Part shown: positions 17,676 to 26,307 of the stretch, piece by piece
How the letters are laid out: the number at the start of each line of letters is the position of its first letter
Position numbering within the stretch: position 1 is the stretch's first letter
Source: Streptomyces justiciae
Lineage (GTDB): Bacteria > Actinomycetota > Actinomycetes > Streptomycetales > Streptomycetaceae
DNA length: 64,000 nucleotides
Direction: 5' to 3'
Assembly (NCBI RefSeq): GCF_015163075.1
Contig: NZ_JADDXU010000007.1
Location: 421,295 to 485,294, forward strand
Program-made: the position numbers and the translations under genes
The notes under the pieces: generated by a model
Databases searched by the model: none
What the model was told of the DNA's origin: nothing
What the model saw: only the letters and a program-made list of their open reading frames with translations

Positions 17676-18881
17676 GTGCACTCCGCGGTCCTGTTGATCG
17701 AGTTCGGTTCCATCATCCTCGGCCTCGGCCTGCTCGGCCGGTTCGCCGGCCGCTTCAGCCTCTCCCCCATCCCGCTGTATCTCCTGGCCGGGCTGGCCTT
17801 CGGCGAGGGCGGGCTGCTGCCGCTCGGCGCGAGCGAGGAGTTCGTCGCGACCGGCGCCGAGATCGGCGTCATCCTGCTCCTGCTGATGCTCGGCCTGGAG
17901 TACTCGGCGGGCGACCTGGTCACCAACCTCAAGGCGCACTACCCGTCGGGTCTGGTCGACGCCGCCCTGAACGCCCTGCCGGGCGCGGCGGCCGCGCTGC
18001 TGCTGGGCTGGGGCCCGGTGGCCGCGGTGGTGCTGGCGGGCGTCACATGGATCTCGTCGTCCGGTGTGATCGCGAAGGTTCTCGGCGACCTGGGCAGGGT
18101 CGGCAATCGCGAGACCCCGGTGATCCTCAGTGTGCTGGTCCTGGAGGACCTCGCGATGGCGGTCTACCTGCCGATCGTCACCGCACTGGTGGCGGGCGCC
18201 GGGCTGATGGCCGGAAGCGTGACGCTGGCGATCGCGCTGGGAGCGGCGGGCCTGGTGCTGTTCGTCGCGGTCCGCTACGGCCGCCTGATCTCCCGTTTCG
18301 TCTCCAGCGACGACCCGGAGAAGCTGCTCCTCGTGGTGCTGGGGCTGACGATCCTGGTGGCGGGCGTCGCCCAGCAGCTCCAGGTGTCGGCGGCCGTCGG
18401 CGCCTTCCTGGTGGGCATCGCGCTGTCCGGCGAGGTGGCTGAAGGGGCGCACACGCTGCTCAGTCCGCTTCGGGACCTGTTCGCCGCGGTCTTCTTCGTC
18501 TTCTTCGGCCTGCACACGGACCCGGCCAGCATTCCGCCGGTGCTGCTGCCGGCCCTCGCGCTGGCCCTGGTCACGGCCGCGACCAAGATCGCCACCGGCT
18601 ACTGGGCGGCCCGGCGGGCCGGTATCTCCGAGAAGGGCCGCTGGCGGGCCGGCGGGGCGCTGGTGGCCCGCGGCGAGTTCTCGATCGTCATCGCGGGCCT
18701 GGCGGTCGGCGCGGGCATCGAACCGTCCCTCGGCCCCCTCGCCACGGCGTACGTCCTGATCCTGGTCGTCCTCGGGCCCCTCACCGCCCGCTACACGGAA
18801 CCGCTGGCGTCGAGATGGGTGGGCCGGTTCCGCACCCGCCGGGAGGAACCGGCGGTACGGGAGCCCTCGGTGGTCGACTGA
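17676..18881 (+). CDS. CPA2-family monovalent cation:proton antiporter
   Basis: The 401-residue integral membrane protein has about 12 hydrophobic segments and Na+/H+ exchanger (KefB/KhtU-like) features: PIPLYLLAGLAFGEGG, LMLGLEYSAGDL, GVTWISSSGVIAKVL, and SAAVGAFLVGIALSGE. It has no C-terminal RCK_N domain; regulation is supplied by the TrkA-C protein encoded just upstream, as in KhtT/KhtU. It probably exports K+ (or Na+) for H+. GTG at 17676 sits behind GAGGGA; an alternative GTG at 17664 overlaps the upstream stop. Confidence 0.88.
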   Translation: MHSAVLLIEFGSIILGLGLLGRFAGRFSLSPIPLYLLAGLAFGEGGLLPLGASEEFVATGAEIGVILLLLMLGLEYSAGDLVTNLKAHYPSGLVDAALNALPGAAAALLLGWGPVAAVVLAGVTWISSSGVIAKVLGDLGRVGNRETPVILSVLVLEDLAMAVYLPIVTALVAGAGLMAGSVTLAIALGAAGLVLFVAVRYGRLISRFVSSDDPEKLLLVVLGLTILVAGVAQQLQVSAAVGAFLVGIALSGEVAEGAHTLLSPLRDLFAAVFFVFFGLHTDPASIPPVLLPALALALVTAATKIATGYWAARRAGISEKGRWRAGGALVARGEFSIVIAGLAVGAGIEPSLGPLATAYVLILVVLGPLTARYTEPLASRWVGRFRTRREEPAVREPSVVD

Positions 18882-18910
18882 GGAACGGTAAGGGGCCGTA
18901 GGCGGGACCG

Positions 18911-19330
18911 TCAGCCCATCGGTCCTGCCGCCCCTTCCGGCGCCCACCCCTGTCGCCGCAGCACTCCCGCCACATCCGGTGCCTCGTAGTGCTCCCCCTT
19001 GAGCACCTTGCCGTCGGCCCGGCGGGCCACACGCCCGTCAGGTCCCAGCTTGGTCATGTTGGAACGGTGGATCTCGGCGAGCACCGCGTCGAGGTCAATG
19101 CCGTGCACCAGGGCGGTGCCGTACGCGACGTACACGACGTCCGCGAGTTCGTGCGCCAGCCGATCCAGCGGCCCTTCGACGGACACCTCCGCCACCTCCG
19201 CGGCCTCCTCGGCGAGCAGCTCACCGCGGTGGGCGGCCAGCTCCGGCGACACCGCGGTCGGCGTGCTGCGGGCATCGAGCCCCATGGCGAGGTGGAACGC
19301 ACGGACGAGGTCGGCGGGCGAAGAACTCAT
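18911..19330 (-). CDS. MazG-like nucleotide pyrophosphohydrolase
   Basis: The 139-residue all-alpha NTP pyrophosphohydrolase has the EExxE...ExxD metal-binding pattern: ELLAEEAAEVAEV and HELADVVYVAYG. The C-terminal half carries the NMTKLGPDGRVARRADGKVLKG segment, also seen in phage-type MazG-like proteins. Such enzymes hydrolyse (d)NTPs to monophosphates, often non-canonical or damaged nucleotides. The ATG at 19330 lies six bases after a -10 element, so the mRNA is probably leaderless. The promoter fits the DNA-damage RecA_NDp pattern, supporting a role in nucleotide-pool cleaning. It converges on the antiporter gene. Confidence 0.85.
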   Translation of the reverse strand: MSSSPADLVRAFHLAMGLDARSTPTAVSPELAAHRGELLAEEAAEVAEVSVEGPLDRLAHELADVVYVAYGTALVHGIDLDAVLAEIHRSNMTKLGPDGRVARRADGKVLKGEHYEAPDVAGVLRRQGWAPEGAAGPMG

Positions 19331-19336
19331 ACGGCG

Positions 19337-19359
19337 AGACTATCGACCGCCACTGACAG
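19337..19359 (-). promoter_or_regulatory. RecA_NDp/PafBC-type promoter of the MazG-like gene
   Basis: Read on the minus strand: CTGTCAGTG, eight bases, TAGTCT. It matches TTGTCRGTG-N8-TAnnnT at all fixed positions except the first T. The last T of the -10 is six bases before the ATG, predicting a transcript that begins at the start codon. Confidence 0.7.
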
Positions 19360-19472
19360 CACCCGACGCCCGCCTCGCCACGCGAAAGCCCCCACGTGAC
19401 ATCCGGCGCCGCCCCCTTCCCTGTGACCCTCGCCCTGGCCAGCAGCATGTCCCGCCTGGCAGGATCGCGCGC

Positions 19473-20462
19473 ATGTCCAGCATGTTCCCCCGCATCAGCA
19501 GGAGCCGGGCGCTTCAGGGCGCGGCCGCCGGTTTCGTGGCCTTCGGGCTGCTGCTGTGGTGGCTGCTGCCGCTCGGCGAGGAGCCTCCGGGCGGGACGAT
19601 CACGTTCAGCACGGGCTCGCGCGGCGGCGTCTACGAGGAGTACGGCAAGCAGCTCAGCAACGCGTTCGCCAAGGACATGCCGGACCTGAAGGTGGACCTG
19701 GAGACCAGCGCCGGCTCCCAGGACAACGTCGCGCGCGTGGCGTCCGGCGAGGCCGACTTCGCCATCGCGGCGGCCGACGCCGTGGAGACGTACGCGCTCG
19801 ACCACCCGGCCGAAGCCGCCCGGCTGCGCGGTGTCGCGCGCCTGTACGACGACTACGTGCAGCTCATCGTCCCGCCGGACTCCGACATCCGGTCGGTCGC
19901 CGACCTGGAGGGCAAGCGGGTGGCCGTGGGCCTGCCCAAGTCGGGGGTGCGGCTGATCGCCGACCGCGTGCTGGAGGCGGCCGACATCGACCCGGACAAG
20001 GACATCACGGCACTGCCGTACGGCATCAACGACGTGTCCCAACTCGGCCGTACGTTCGACGCGTTCTTCTGGTCCGGCGGACTGCCCACCAGGGGTCTGC
20101 AGACCCTCGCCGAGCGCGAGTCCTTCAAGTTCGTGCCGATAGGCAGCGGCCTGATCAGCAAGCTGCACACCCAGGGCGCGGCCATGCGCTACTACCGGCC
20201 GACCAACATCCCGGAGTCGACCTACGACGTCCAGGAGGGGTACTCGGTCCCGACGATCGCCGTCTCCAACCTGCTGATCACCCGCAAGGACCTCGACCCC
20301 CGGCTCACCGAGTGGCTGACCCGGACCGTCCTGCGCAGCCGGGACAAGATCGGCGCCGATGTGCACTCGGCCCAGCTGGTCGATCTGCGCACGGCGATCT
20401 ACACCTCCCCGCTGCAACTCCACGACGGCGCCCGGCGCTACTACCGCTCGGTCAAGCCGTAA
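19473..20462 (+). CDS. TAXI-family TRAP-type solute-binding protein, membrane-anchored
   Basis: The 329-residue product has the TAXI family hallmark near the start (TITFSTGSRGGVYEEYGKQL) and the two-lobe pattern (DLEGKRVAVGLPKSGVRLIADRVLEAADI, IDPDKDITALPYGI). The N-terminus has one hydrophobic segment (GFVAFGLLLWWLLPL) without a lipobox, so it is likely a signal anchor. No TRAP membrane subunit gene is adjacent; it is an orphan binding protein convergent with the gluK sensor gene (10 bp between stops). Some TAXI proteins bind glutamate or glutamine, so a sensing role with GluK is possible. Start ATG 19473 follows CAGGA. Confidence 0.85.
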   Translation: MSSMFPRISRSRALQGAAAGFVAFGLLLWWLLPLGEEPPGGTITFSTGSRGGVYEEYGKQLSNAFAKDMPDLKVDLETSAGSQDNVARVASGEADFAIAAADAVETYALDHPAEAARLRGVARLYDDYVQLIVPPDSDIRSVADLEGKRVAVGLPKSGVRLIADRVLEAADIDPDKDITALPYGINDVSQLGRTFDAFFWSGGLPTRGLQTLAERESFKFVPIGSGLISKLHTQGAAMRYYRPTNIPESTYDVQEGYSVPTIAVSNLLITRKDLDPRLTEWLTRTVLRSRDKIGADVHSAQLVDLRTAIYTSPLQLHDGARRYYRSVKP

Positions 20463-20472
20463 CGCCTCCCCG

Positions 20473-21855
20473 TCAGACGCCGGCGCTGCTGCGCGGCACC
20501 GTCACCGTCACCTTCAGGCCGTGCGGTTCGTGGTGCTCGTACGAGATCGCGCCGCCGCCCGCGGCCAGCAGGGCGCGGGAGATGGACAGGCCGAGGCCGG
20601 AGCCCTTGACGTTCTGATGGCGGCCGCTGCGCCAGAAGCGGTCGCCGACGCGGGCGAGTTCCTCGTCGGTGAGGCCGGGGCCGTTGTCCCGGACCACGAC
20701 GTTCGCCGTCTCGCCGTTGGAGGAGACCGTCACCTCGACGCGCTCGCCCTCGGGGGTGAACTTCACGGCGTTGTCGATGACCGCGTCCAGCGCGCTGGAC
20801 AGGGTGACCGGGTCGGCCCAGGCGGTGGTCGGCGGGCAGTCGCCGACCAGCGTCACGCCCTTGGCCTCGGCGGTCGGCGCCCAGGCCGCGACCCGTTCGT
20901 CGGCCAGCGCGCCGATGTCGGTGATGCGCAGGTCCGCGTCGGTGTGCTCGGCCAGGGCGAGGTCGAGCAGGTCGTCGAGGACCTGCGCGAGGCGCTTGCC
21001 CTCCGTCTGGACCGAGGCGATCTCCTTGTTGCCCTCCGGGAGTTCGAAGGCGAGCAGCTCGATGCGCAGCAGCAACGCGGCGAGCGGGTTGCGCAGTTGG
21101 TGGGAGGCGTCGGCGACGAAGGCGCGCTGCTGCTCCAGGACGTCCTCGACGTTGTCCGCCATCTCGTTGAACGAGTGGGCCAGGCGCCTGAGTTCCGGCG
21201 GCCCGCCGGCGGCGGCGACCCTGGACTTCAGGCTGCCGCTGGCGATCGCGTGCGTGGTGGCGTCCAGGACGCGTACGGGCCGCAGCACCCAGCCGGTGAG
21301 CCGCAGCGCGGCGCCGACGGCCAGCAGCATCGCGGCCATCAGGCCGGCGCCGATCACCAGCCAGTTGTGCAGGATCCGCGAACGCATCTCCCCCGTCGGC
21401 GAGTCGGTGACGACGACCGCGACGACGTCACCGTCCCGGATGACCGGCGAGGCGACGACGAGCCGGGTGCGCTCCCAGGGCCAGATCTGGTGCGGGTTCT
21501 GGCTGCGCCGGCTGAGCCGCGCCTCCTCGAACGCCTCGCGCACCTCGCCCGTCTCGGGGAGGAACCAGGTCGCCGGCGCGTTGGCCATGGGCACGTCGGT
21601 GCGGTAGAAGACGCCGACACGGATGTCGTAGACCTCGTAGTAGCTCTCGAGTTCGCTCTCCAGCGTGTCCTGACGCTCGTCGTCGGGTCCGGTCACGTAC
21701 TGGGCGAGGGCCGCGAAGTGCGCGGTGTCGTCGATCCGGTCGACGACCACTTTCTGCTGCTGCGCCGAGGCCATGCCGATGCCGAGCGGGATGCCGAGGG
21801 CCAGCAGCATGGCCGCCATCAGGACGATGAGCAGCGGGAGGAGTCGTGTGCGCAC
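20473..21855 (-). CDS. gluK: Sensor histidine kinase (GluK-like)
   Basis: The 460-residue kinase has an N-terminal membrane segment (LLPLLIVLMAAMLLALGIPLGIG), an extracellular sensor domain of about 125 residues, a second membrane segment (LVIGAGLMAAMLLAVGAAL), HAMP, HisKA with H252 in DASHQLRNPLAAL, and HATPase_c (DNAVKFTPEGE, DNGPGLT, GSGLGLSI). GTG 21855 lies nine bases after the regulator stop, in one operon. In S. coelicolor the kinase beside gluABCD (GluK) senses extracellular glutamate and controls uptake; the same arrangement is seen here. Confidence 0.88.
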   Translation of the reverse strand: MRTRLLPLLIVLMAAMLLALGIPLGIGMASAQQQKVVVDRIDDTAHFAALAQYVTGPDDERQDTLESELESYYEVYDIRVGVFYRTDVPMANAPATWFLPETGEVREAFEEARLSRRSQNPHQIWPWERTRLVVASPVIRDGDVVAVVVTDSPTGEMRSRILHNWLVIGAGLMAAMLLAVGAALRLTGWVLRPVRVLDATTHAIASGSLKSRVAAAGGPPELRRLAHSFNEMADNVEDVLEQQRAFVADASHQLRNPLAALLLRIELLAFELPEGNKEIASVQTEGKRLAQVLDDLLDLALAEHTDADLRITDIGALADERVAAWAPTAEAKGVTLVGDCPPTTAWADPVTLSSALDAVIDNAVKFTPEGERVEVTVSSNGETANVVVRDNGPGLTDEELARVGDRFWRSGRHQNVKGSGLGLSISRALLAAGGGAISYEHHEPHGLKVTVTVPRSSAGV

Positions 21856-21864
21856 CCGGGCCTG

Positions 21865-22551
21865 CTACGAGGACGGGGCGACGAGCCGGTAGCCGACGCC
21901 GCGTACGGTCTCGATGAGGGCCGGCATGCGCAACTTGGCGCGCAGGGAGGCGACATGGACCTCCAGGGTGCGCCCGGTCCCCTCCCAGCTGGTGCGCCAC
22001 ACCTCGCTGATGATCTGCTCCCGGCGAAAGACGACGCCCGGACGCTGCGCCAGCAGGGCGAGCAGGTCGAACTCCTTGCGGGTGAGCTGGACGACGGAAC
22101 CGTCCACGCTGACCTGACGGGTCGGCAGCTCGATGTGGACCGACCCGAGGACCAGCGTGGTGTCCGCGCCGCCCGGGGCGTCCTCGTGGGCGGTGCGGCG
22201 GCTGACGGCGTGGATACGGGCGAGCAGCTCTCCGGTGTCGTACGGCTTCACCACGTAGTCGTCGGCCCCGAGGTTGAGGCCGTGGATGCGGGAGCGGACA
22301 TCGGAGCGGGCGGTGACCATGATCACCGGGGTGCTGGTGCGCTTGCGGATCTTGCCGCAGACCTCGTAACCGTCCTGGTCCGGCAGCCCCAGGTCGAGCA
22401 GGACGACGCCGAAGCCGTCGCCTTCCGGGACAAGGGCCTGGAGTGCTTCCTCCCCGCTTCGGGCGTGCGTCACGTCGAACCCGTGCCGGGCCAGGACCGC
22501 GGACAGGGCGGCGGCGACGTGATTGTCGTCCTCGACGAGGAGCAGTCTCAT
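21865..22551 (-). CDS. gluR: OmpR-family response regulator (GluR-like)
   Basis: The 228-residue regulator has a receiver domain (D8/D9, phospho-acceptor D53 in LLDLGLP, Thr in VTARSD, Lys in YVVKPYD) and a C-terminal winged helix (LTRKEFDLLALLAQRPG, EVHVASLRAKL, VRGVGYRL). ATG 22551 follows GAAGGAGGG; earlier in-frame starts are not needed. It is divergent from gluA, and the 287-bp gap contains a perfect 22-bp palindrome. Role inferred from position: activation of gluABCD in response to glutamate through GluK. Confidence 0.9.
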   Translation of the reverse strand: MRLLLVEDDNHVAAALSAVLARHGFDVTHARSGEEALQALVPEGDGFGVVLLDLGLPDQDGYEVCGKIRKRTSTPVIMVTARSDVRSRIHGLNLGADDYVVKPYDTGELLARIHAVSRRTAHEDAPGGADTTLVLGSVHIELPTRQVSVDGSVVQLTRKEFDLLALLAQRPGVVFRREQIISEVWRTSWEGTGRTLEVHVASLRAKLRMPALIETVRGVGYRLVAPSS

Positions 22552-22601
22552 CCGGCCCTCCTTCGCTTCATCAGCCGTACGATCTAGATGTGTAGAAAAC
22601 G

Positions 22602-22623
22602 CGTGCACGCGCGCGCGTGCACG
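22602..22623. promoter_or_regulatory. 22-bp perfect palindrome in the gluR-gluA intergenic region
   Basis: Two 11-bp arms (22602-22612 and 22613-22623), CGTGCACGCGC and its reverse complement, abut exactly. It lies 51 bp upstream of gluR and 216 bp upstream of gluA. It is a candidate operator, but OmpR-type regulators more often bind direct repeats, so the bound protein is unknown. Confidence 0.5.
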
Positions 22624-22838
22624 TTGCAGTCACGCTGATGGAAGAGGACGGCGTCAAGTGGGTTCCGGTTGCGGACCGCTTCCGTTACCCGGCCGATATG
22701 CGCCCTGCTCACAACTGCTACGACACGTGTCCGATTGCTATCGGATCGTGATGCTCAGATTCCCCTCAAAGGTAATGACGCAGGTCGCGTGGGGTCACTA
22801 CTGTCCTCCGAAACCGAGGAGGACGGAGCCCGAGAGCG

Positions 22839-23615
22839 ATGACCGAAGTATCGGTGGCCAAGGAAGACGCGGCCGCAACCGGCGAACTGGTCGTCCTGAA
22901 GAGCGTCAACAAGCACTTCGGCGCGTTGCATGTTCTCCAGGACATCGATCTGACGATCGCCCGCGGCGAGGTCGTCGTCGTGATCGGACCCTCCGGGTCC
23001 GGTAAGTCGACGCTGTGCCGCACCATCAACCGCCTGGAGACGATCGACTCCGGCACCATCGCCATCGACGGCAAGCCCCTGCCCGCGGAGGGCAAGGAGC
23101 TGGCGCGGCTGCGGGCCGACGTCGGGATGGTCTTCCAGTCCTTCAACCTCTTCGCGCACAAGACCGTGCTCGAGAACGTGATGCTCGGCCAGATCAAGGT
23201 CCGCAAGGCGGACAAGAAGAAGGCCGAGGAGAAGGCCCGGTCCCTGCTCGACCGGGTCGGTGTGGGCAGCCAGGCGGACAAGTACCCCGCGCAGCTCTCC
23301 GGCGGCCAGCAGCAGCGCGTCGCGATCGCCCGGGCGCTGGCCATGGACCCCAAGGTCATGCTCTTCGACGAGCCCACCTCGGCGCTCGACCCCGAGATGA
23401 TCAACGAGGTCCTCGAGGTCATGCAGCAGCTCGCCCGCGACGGCATGACCATGATCGTCGTCACCCACGAGATGGGGTTCGCCCGTTCGGCGGCGAACCG
23501 AGTGGTCTTCATGGCGGACGGCCGGATCGTCGAGGAAGCTGTGCCCGACCAGTTCTTCAGCGCTCCGCGCAGCGACCGCGCCAAGGACTTCCTGTCCAAG
23601 ATCCTGCACCACTGA
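22839..23615 (+). CDS. gluA: Glutamate ABC transporter ATP-binding protein
   Basis: The 258-residue ATPase of a polar amino acid ABC importer has Walker A GPSGSGKST, Q-loop MVFQSFNLFAHKTVLENV, signature LSGGQQQR, Walker B VMLFDEPTSALD, and switch His in VVTHEMG. It is the first gene of a four-gene operon (ATPase, binding lipoprotein, two permeases), the Corynebacterium/Streptomyces gluABCD order. The ATG at 22839 follows an AGGACGGAGCCCGAGAG stretch. The divergent gluR-gluK pair probably controls it. Confidence 0.95.
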   Translation: MTEVSVAKEDAAATGELVVLKSVNKHFGALHVLQDIDLTIARGEVVVVIGPSGSGKSTLCRTINRLETIDSGTIAIDGKPLPAEGKELARLRADVGMVFQSFNLFAHKTVLENVMLGQIKVRKADKKKAEEKARSLLDRVGVGSQADKYPAQLSGGQQQRVAIARALAMDPKVMLFDEPTSALDPEMINEVLEVMQQLARDGMTMIVVTHEMGFARSAANRVVFMADGRIVEEAVPDQFFSAPRSDRAKDFLSKILHH

Positions 23616-23695
23616 CAGCGAACACTGACAGCGCATCAGACCCGCGTCACCCGCCTCGACGGCTCGCATCTCTCATCACACAAAGGATGTTCACC

Positions 23696-24541
23696 ATGAA
23701 GCTCCGCAAGGTCACCGCCGCGGCCGCCGCTGCGCTCGTCCTCTCGCTGACCGCGACCGCGTGCGGCGGGGACGACAACGACAGCGACACGGGCTCCGGT
23801 TCCGGCGGCGGTGGCAAGATCAAGATCGGCATCAAGTACGACCAGCCCGGTCTCGGCCTCAAGGAGCCCGACGGTTCCTTCTCCGGCTTCGACGTGGATG
23901 TGGCGACGTACGTGGCCAAGGAGCTCGGCTACGAGCCCAACCAGATCGAGTTCGTGGAGACCAAGAGCGCCGACCGCGAGAACGCGCTGGCCCGTGGCGA
24001 CGTGAAGTTCATCGCCGCGACCTACTCGATCAACGACGAGCGCAAGCAGAAGGTCGACTTCGCCGGCCCGTACCTGCTGGCCCACCAGGACCTGCTGGTG
24101 AAGGCTGACTCGGACATCGCCAAGGGCACCGACCTCAACGGCAAGAACCTGTGCTCGGTGACCGGTTCGACCTCGGCGCAGAACGTCAAGAACGACATCG
24201 CGCCGAAGGCCAACCTCAAGGAGTACAGCGGCTACTCGGAGTGCATCGCGGCCCTCCAGAGCGGCACCGTCGACGCCGTCACCACCGACGACTCGATCCT
24301 CGCGGGCTTCGCCGCCCAGTCGCAGTACAAGGGCAAGTTCAAGCTCGCCGGCCTCAAGCTGAGCAACGAGAACTACGGCATCGGTGTGAAGAAGGGCGAC
24401 ACCGCGACCGTCGACAAGATCAACAAGGCTCTCGAGAAGATGGAGAGCGACGGCTCCTGGGACAAGGCCGTCAAGGACAACTTCGGTCCCGCGAACTACA
24501 AGAACGAGCCCGCCCCGAAGATCGGCGTCATCGTCAAGTAA
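23696..24541 (+). CDS. gluB: Glutamate-binding lipoprotein
   Basis: The 281-residue extracellular solute-binding protein (family 3) has a signal peptide with lipobox-type end TATAC before GGDDND, a Gly/Ser linker, and the binding domain (KIGIKYDQPGLGLKEPDGSFSGFDVDVA, split here by its hinge). It is lipid-anchored and hands glutamate to GluC/GluD. ATG 23696 has AAAGGA at eight bases; an ATG nine bases earlier overlaps that site. It lies 80 bp after gluA; the gap holds two copies of ACTGACAGCG. Confidence 0.94.
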   Translation: MKLRKVTAAAAAALVLSLTATACGGDDNDSDTGSGSGGGGKIKIGIKYDQPGLGLKEPDGSFSGFDVDVATYVAKELGYEPNQIEFVETKSADRENALARGDVKFIAATYSINDERKQKVDFAGPYLLAHQDLLVKADSDIAKGTDLNGKNLCSVTGSTSAQNVKNDIAPKANLKEYSGYSECIAALQSGTVDAVTTDDSILAGFAAQSQYKGKFKLAGLKLSNENYGIGVKKGDTATVDKINKALEKMESDGSWDKAVKDNFGPANYKNEPAPKIGVIVK

Positions 24542-24640
24542 CAGCGCAACGGTCCAGAGGCGTGCCGCCGTCCACCGCGATGTCGGCGGCGGCGCGCCGT
24601 GCCGTCCACGTACGCCACCCACCCGGAAGCGCGGGACATC

Positions 24641-25315
24641 GTGTTCGACTTCATCTCCGACTATGACAATCCGACCCTGCTCGGCGCCTTCTGGATGACG
24701 GTGAAGCTCACCTTCTTCTCCGGCATCGGCTCCCTGGTCTGGGGCACCCTGCTGGCCGCGATGCGGGTCAGCCCGGTCCCGCTCATGCGGGGCTTCGGCA
24801 CGGCCTACGTGAACATCGTCCGGAACATCCCCCTGACCGTCATCATCCTGTTCTGCTCGCTGGGTCTCGCGGACATCTTCCACGTGACGATGGGCGCCTC
24901 GGACTTCAAGATCCAGGGCTTCCGGCTGGCGATCCTCGGCTTCACCGCCTACACCGCGGCCTTCGTCTGCGAGGCGCTGCGCTCCGGCATCAACACGGTG
25001 CCGATGGGCCAGGCCGAGGCGGCCCGCGCGATCGGCCTGAACTTCACCCAGACCCTGCGGCTCATCGTGCTGCCGCAGGCGTTCCGCGCGGTGATCGGCC
25101 CGCTGGCCAACGTGCTGATCGCGCTGACGAAGAACACCACCGTGGCCGCCGCGATCGGCGTCGCCGAGGCCGCGTACCTGATGAAGCAAATGATCGAGAA
25201 CGAGGCTGCGACGCTGCTCATCGGCGCGATCTTCGCCTTCGGTTTCGTGGTACTGACCCTGCCCACCGGCCTCATCCTCGGCTGGCTGAGCAAGCGACTG
25301 GCGGTGAAGCGATGA
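24641..25315 (+). CDS. gluC: Glutamate ABC transporter permease GluC
   Basis: The 224-residue permease has about five membrane segments and the EAA loop (EALRSGINTVPMGQAEAARAIGL) that docks on the ATPase. It starts MFDFISDYDNPTLLGAFWMTVKLT-like, as in other GluC proteins (quoted in part only; the membrane segment begins at TLLGAFW). I chose GTG 24641 for this reason and for GGGA upstream; a GTG at 24599 adds 14 polar residues with no ribosome site. Its stop overlaps the gluD start (ATGA). Confidence 0.92.
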   Translation: MFDFISDYDNPTLLGAFWMTVKLTFFSGIGSLVWGTLLAAMRVSPVPLMRGFGTAYVNIVRNIPLTVIILFCSLGLADIFHVTMGASDFKIQGFRLAILGFTAYTAAFVCEALRSGINTVPMGQAEAARAIGLNFTQTLRLIVLPQAFRAVIGPLANVLIALTKNTTVAAAIGVAEAAYLMKQMIENEAATLLIGAIFAFGFVVLTLPTGLILGWLSKRLAVKR

Positions 25316-26214
25316 GCTCGGTCCTTTACGACACTCCGGGCCCCCGCGCCAAGCGGCGCAATGTGATCCTCTCGGTGGTCTTCTTCGCCCTGCTCCTGCT
25401 GCTGGCGTGGTGGGTCTGGTCGGCACTGGACGACAAGGGCCAGCTCGAGTGGTCCCTGTGGAAGCCGTTCACCCAGTCGGAGGCCTGGACGACGTACCTC
25501 CTGCCGGGCCTCGGCGAGACCCTCAAGGCGGCCGCGCTCGCCATGGTGATCGCCCTCCCGCTCGGCGCGGTCTTCGGCATCGCCCGCCTCTCCGACCACC
25601 GGTGGGTGCGGGGCGTGGCGGGCACGGTGGTGGAGTTCTTCCGCGCCATCCCGGTCCTGCTGCTGATGCTGTTCGCCAACGAGGTCTACGCCCGCTCGAC
25701 GGACGTCGGCACCGAGAACCGGCCGCTGTACGCGGTCGTCACCGGCCTCGTGCTCTACAACGCCGCGGTGCTCGCCGAGGTCGTCCGGGCCGGCATCCTC
25801 GCGCTGCCCAAGGGACAGACGGAGGCGGCCCAGGCGGTCGGCCTGCGCAAGGGCCAGACGATGACGCTGATCCTGCTTCCGCAGGCCGTCACCGCGATGC
25901 TCCCGGCCATCGTCAGCCAGCTCGTCGTCATCGTGAAGGACACCGCGCTCGGCGGCGTCATGATCGGCTTCACCGAGCTGCTCAGCGAGCGCGCGACGCT
26001 GGCGGCGAACTACGCCAACGTCATCCAGAGCTTCGTCGTCGTGGCGATCATCTACATCATCGTCAACTTCCTCCTCACCAGCTTCGCGAGCTGGCTGGAG
26101 AAGCGACTGCGGCGCAGCAAGAAGAGCACGGGTGCGGTGCTGGGCGCCGACGACATCGACGACATCAACGCCGGGGAGGTGGGCGGCAGCTTCGCGACCG
26201 GAGCATCCGCCTGA
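25312..26214 (+). CDS. gluD: Glutamate ABC transporter permease GluD
   Basis: The 300-residue permease has an N-terminal segment NVILSVVFFALLLLLAWWVW, four or five more membrane helices, and the EAA loop EVVRAGILALPKGQTEAAQAVGL. It forms the membrane heterodimer with GluC. The start overlaps the gluC stop by four bases. The tail is charged and ends DDIDDINAGEVGGSFATGASA-like; about 35 residues follow the last helix. A strong nested hairpin follows the operon. Confidence 0.93.
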   Translation: MSSVLYDTPGPRAKRRNVILSVVFFALLLLLAWWVWSALDDKGQLEWSLWKPFTQSEAWTTYLLPGLGETLKAAALAMVIALPLGAVFGIARLSDHRWVRGVAGTVVEFFRAIPVLLLMLFANEVYARSTDVGTENRPLYAVVTGLVLYNAAVLAEVVRAGILALPKGQTEAAQAVGLRKGQTMTLILLPQAVTAMLPAIVSQLVVIVKDTALGGVMIGFTELLSERATLAANYANVIQSFVVVAIIYIIVNFLLTSFASWLEKRLRRSKKSTGAVLGADDIDDINAGEVGGSFATGASA

Positions 26215-26242
26215 CATTCCGTCAGCGACAGGTGTGACATCC

Positions 26243-26307
26243 CGTCAAGTGACGGGTGGGACACGGAGGGCAGTGGCTTGATCGCCACTGCCCTCCGTCA
26301 CTTGACG
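26243..26307 (+). terminator. Nested hairpin terminator of the glu operon
   Basis: A perfect 15-bp stem (26263-26277 with 26284-26298) has a 6-base loop TTGATC. An outer 11-bp pairing (26243-26253 with 26297-26307) shares two bases with it, and the left outer arm also forms its own palindrome (26241-26256). Two alternative folds are therefore possible. Confidence 0.8.

Noticed and set aside
23609..23634. Two CACTGACAG sites after gluA
   Set aside because: No -10 element at the right distance and no gene on that strand; they form a plain direct repeat.
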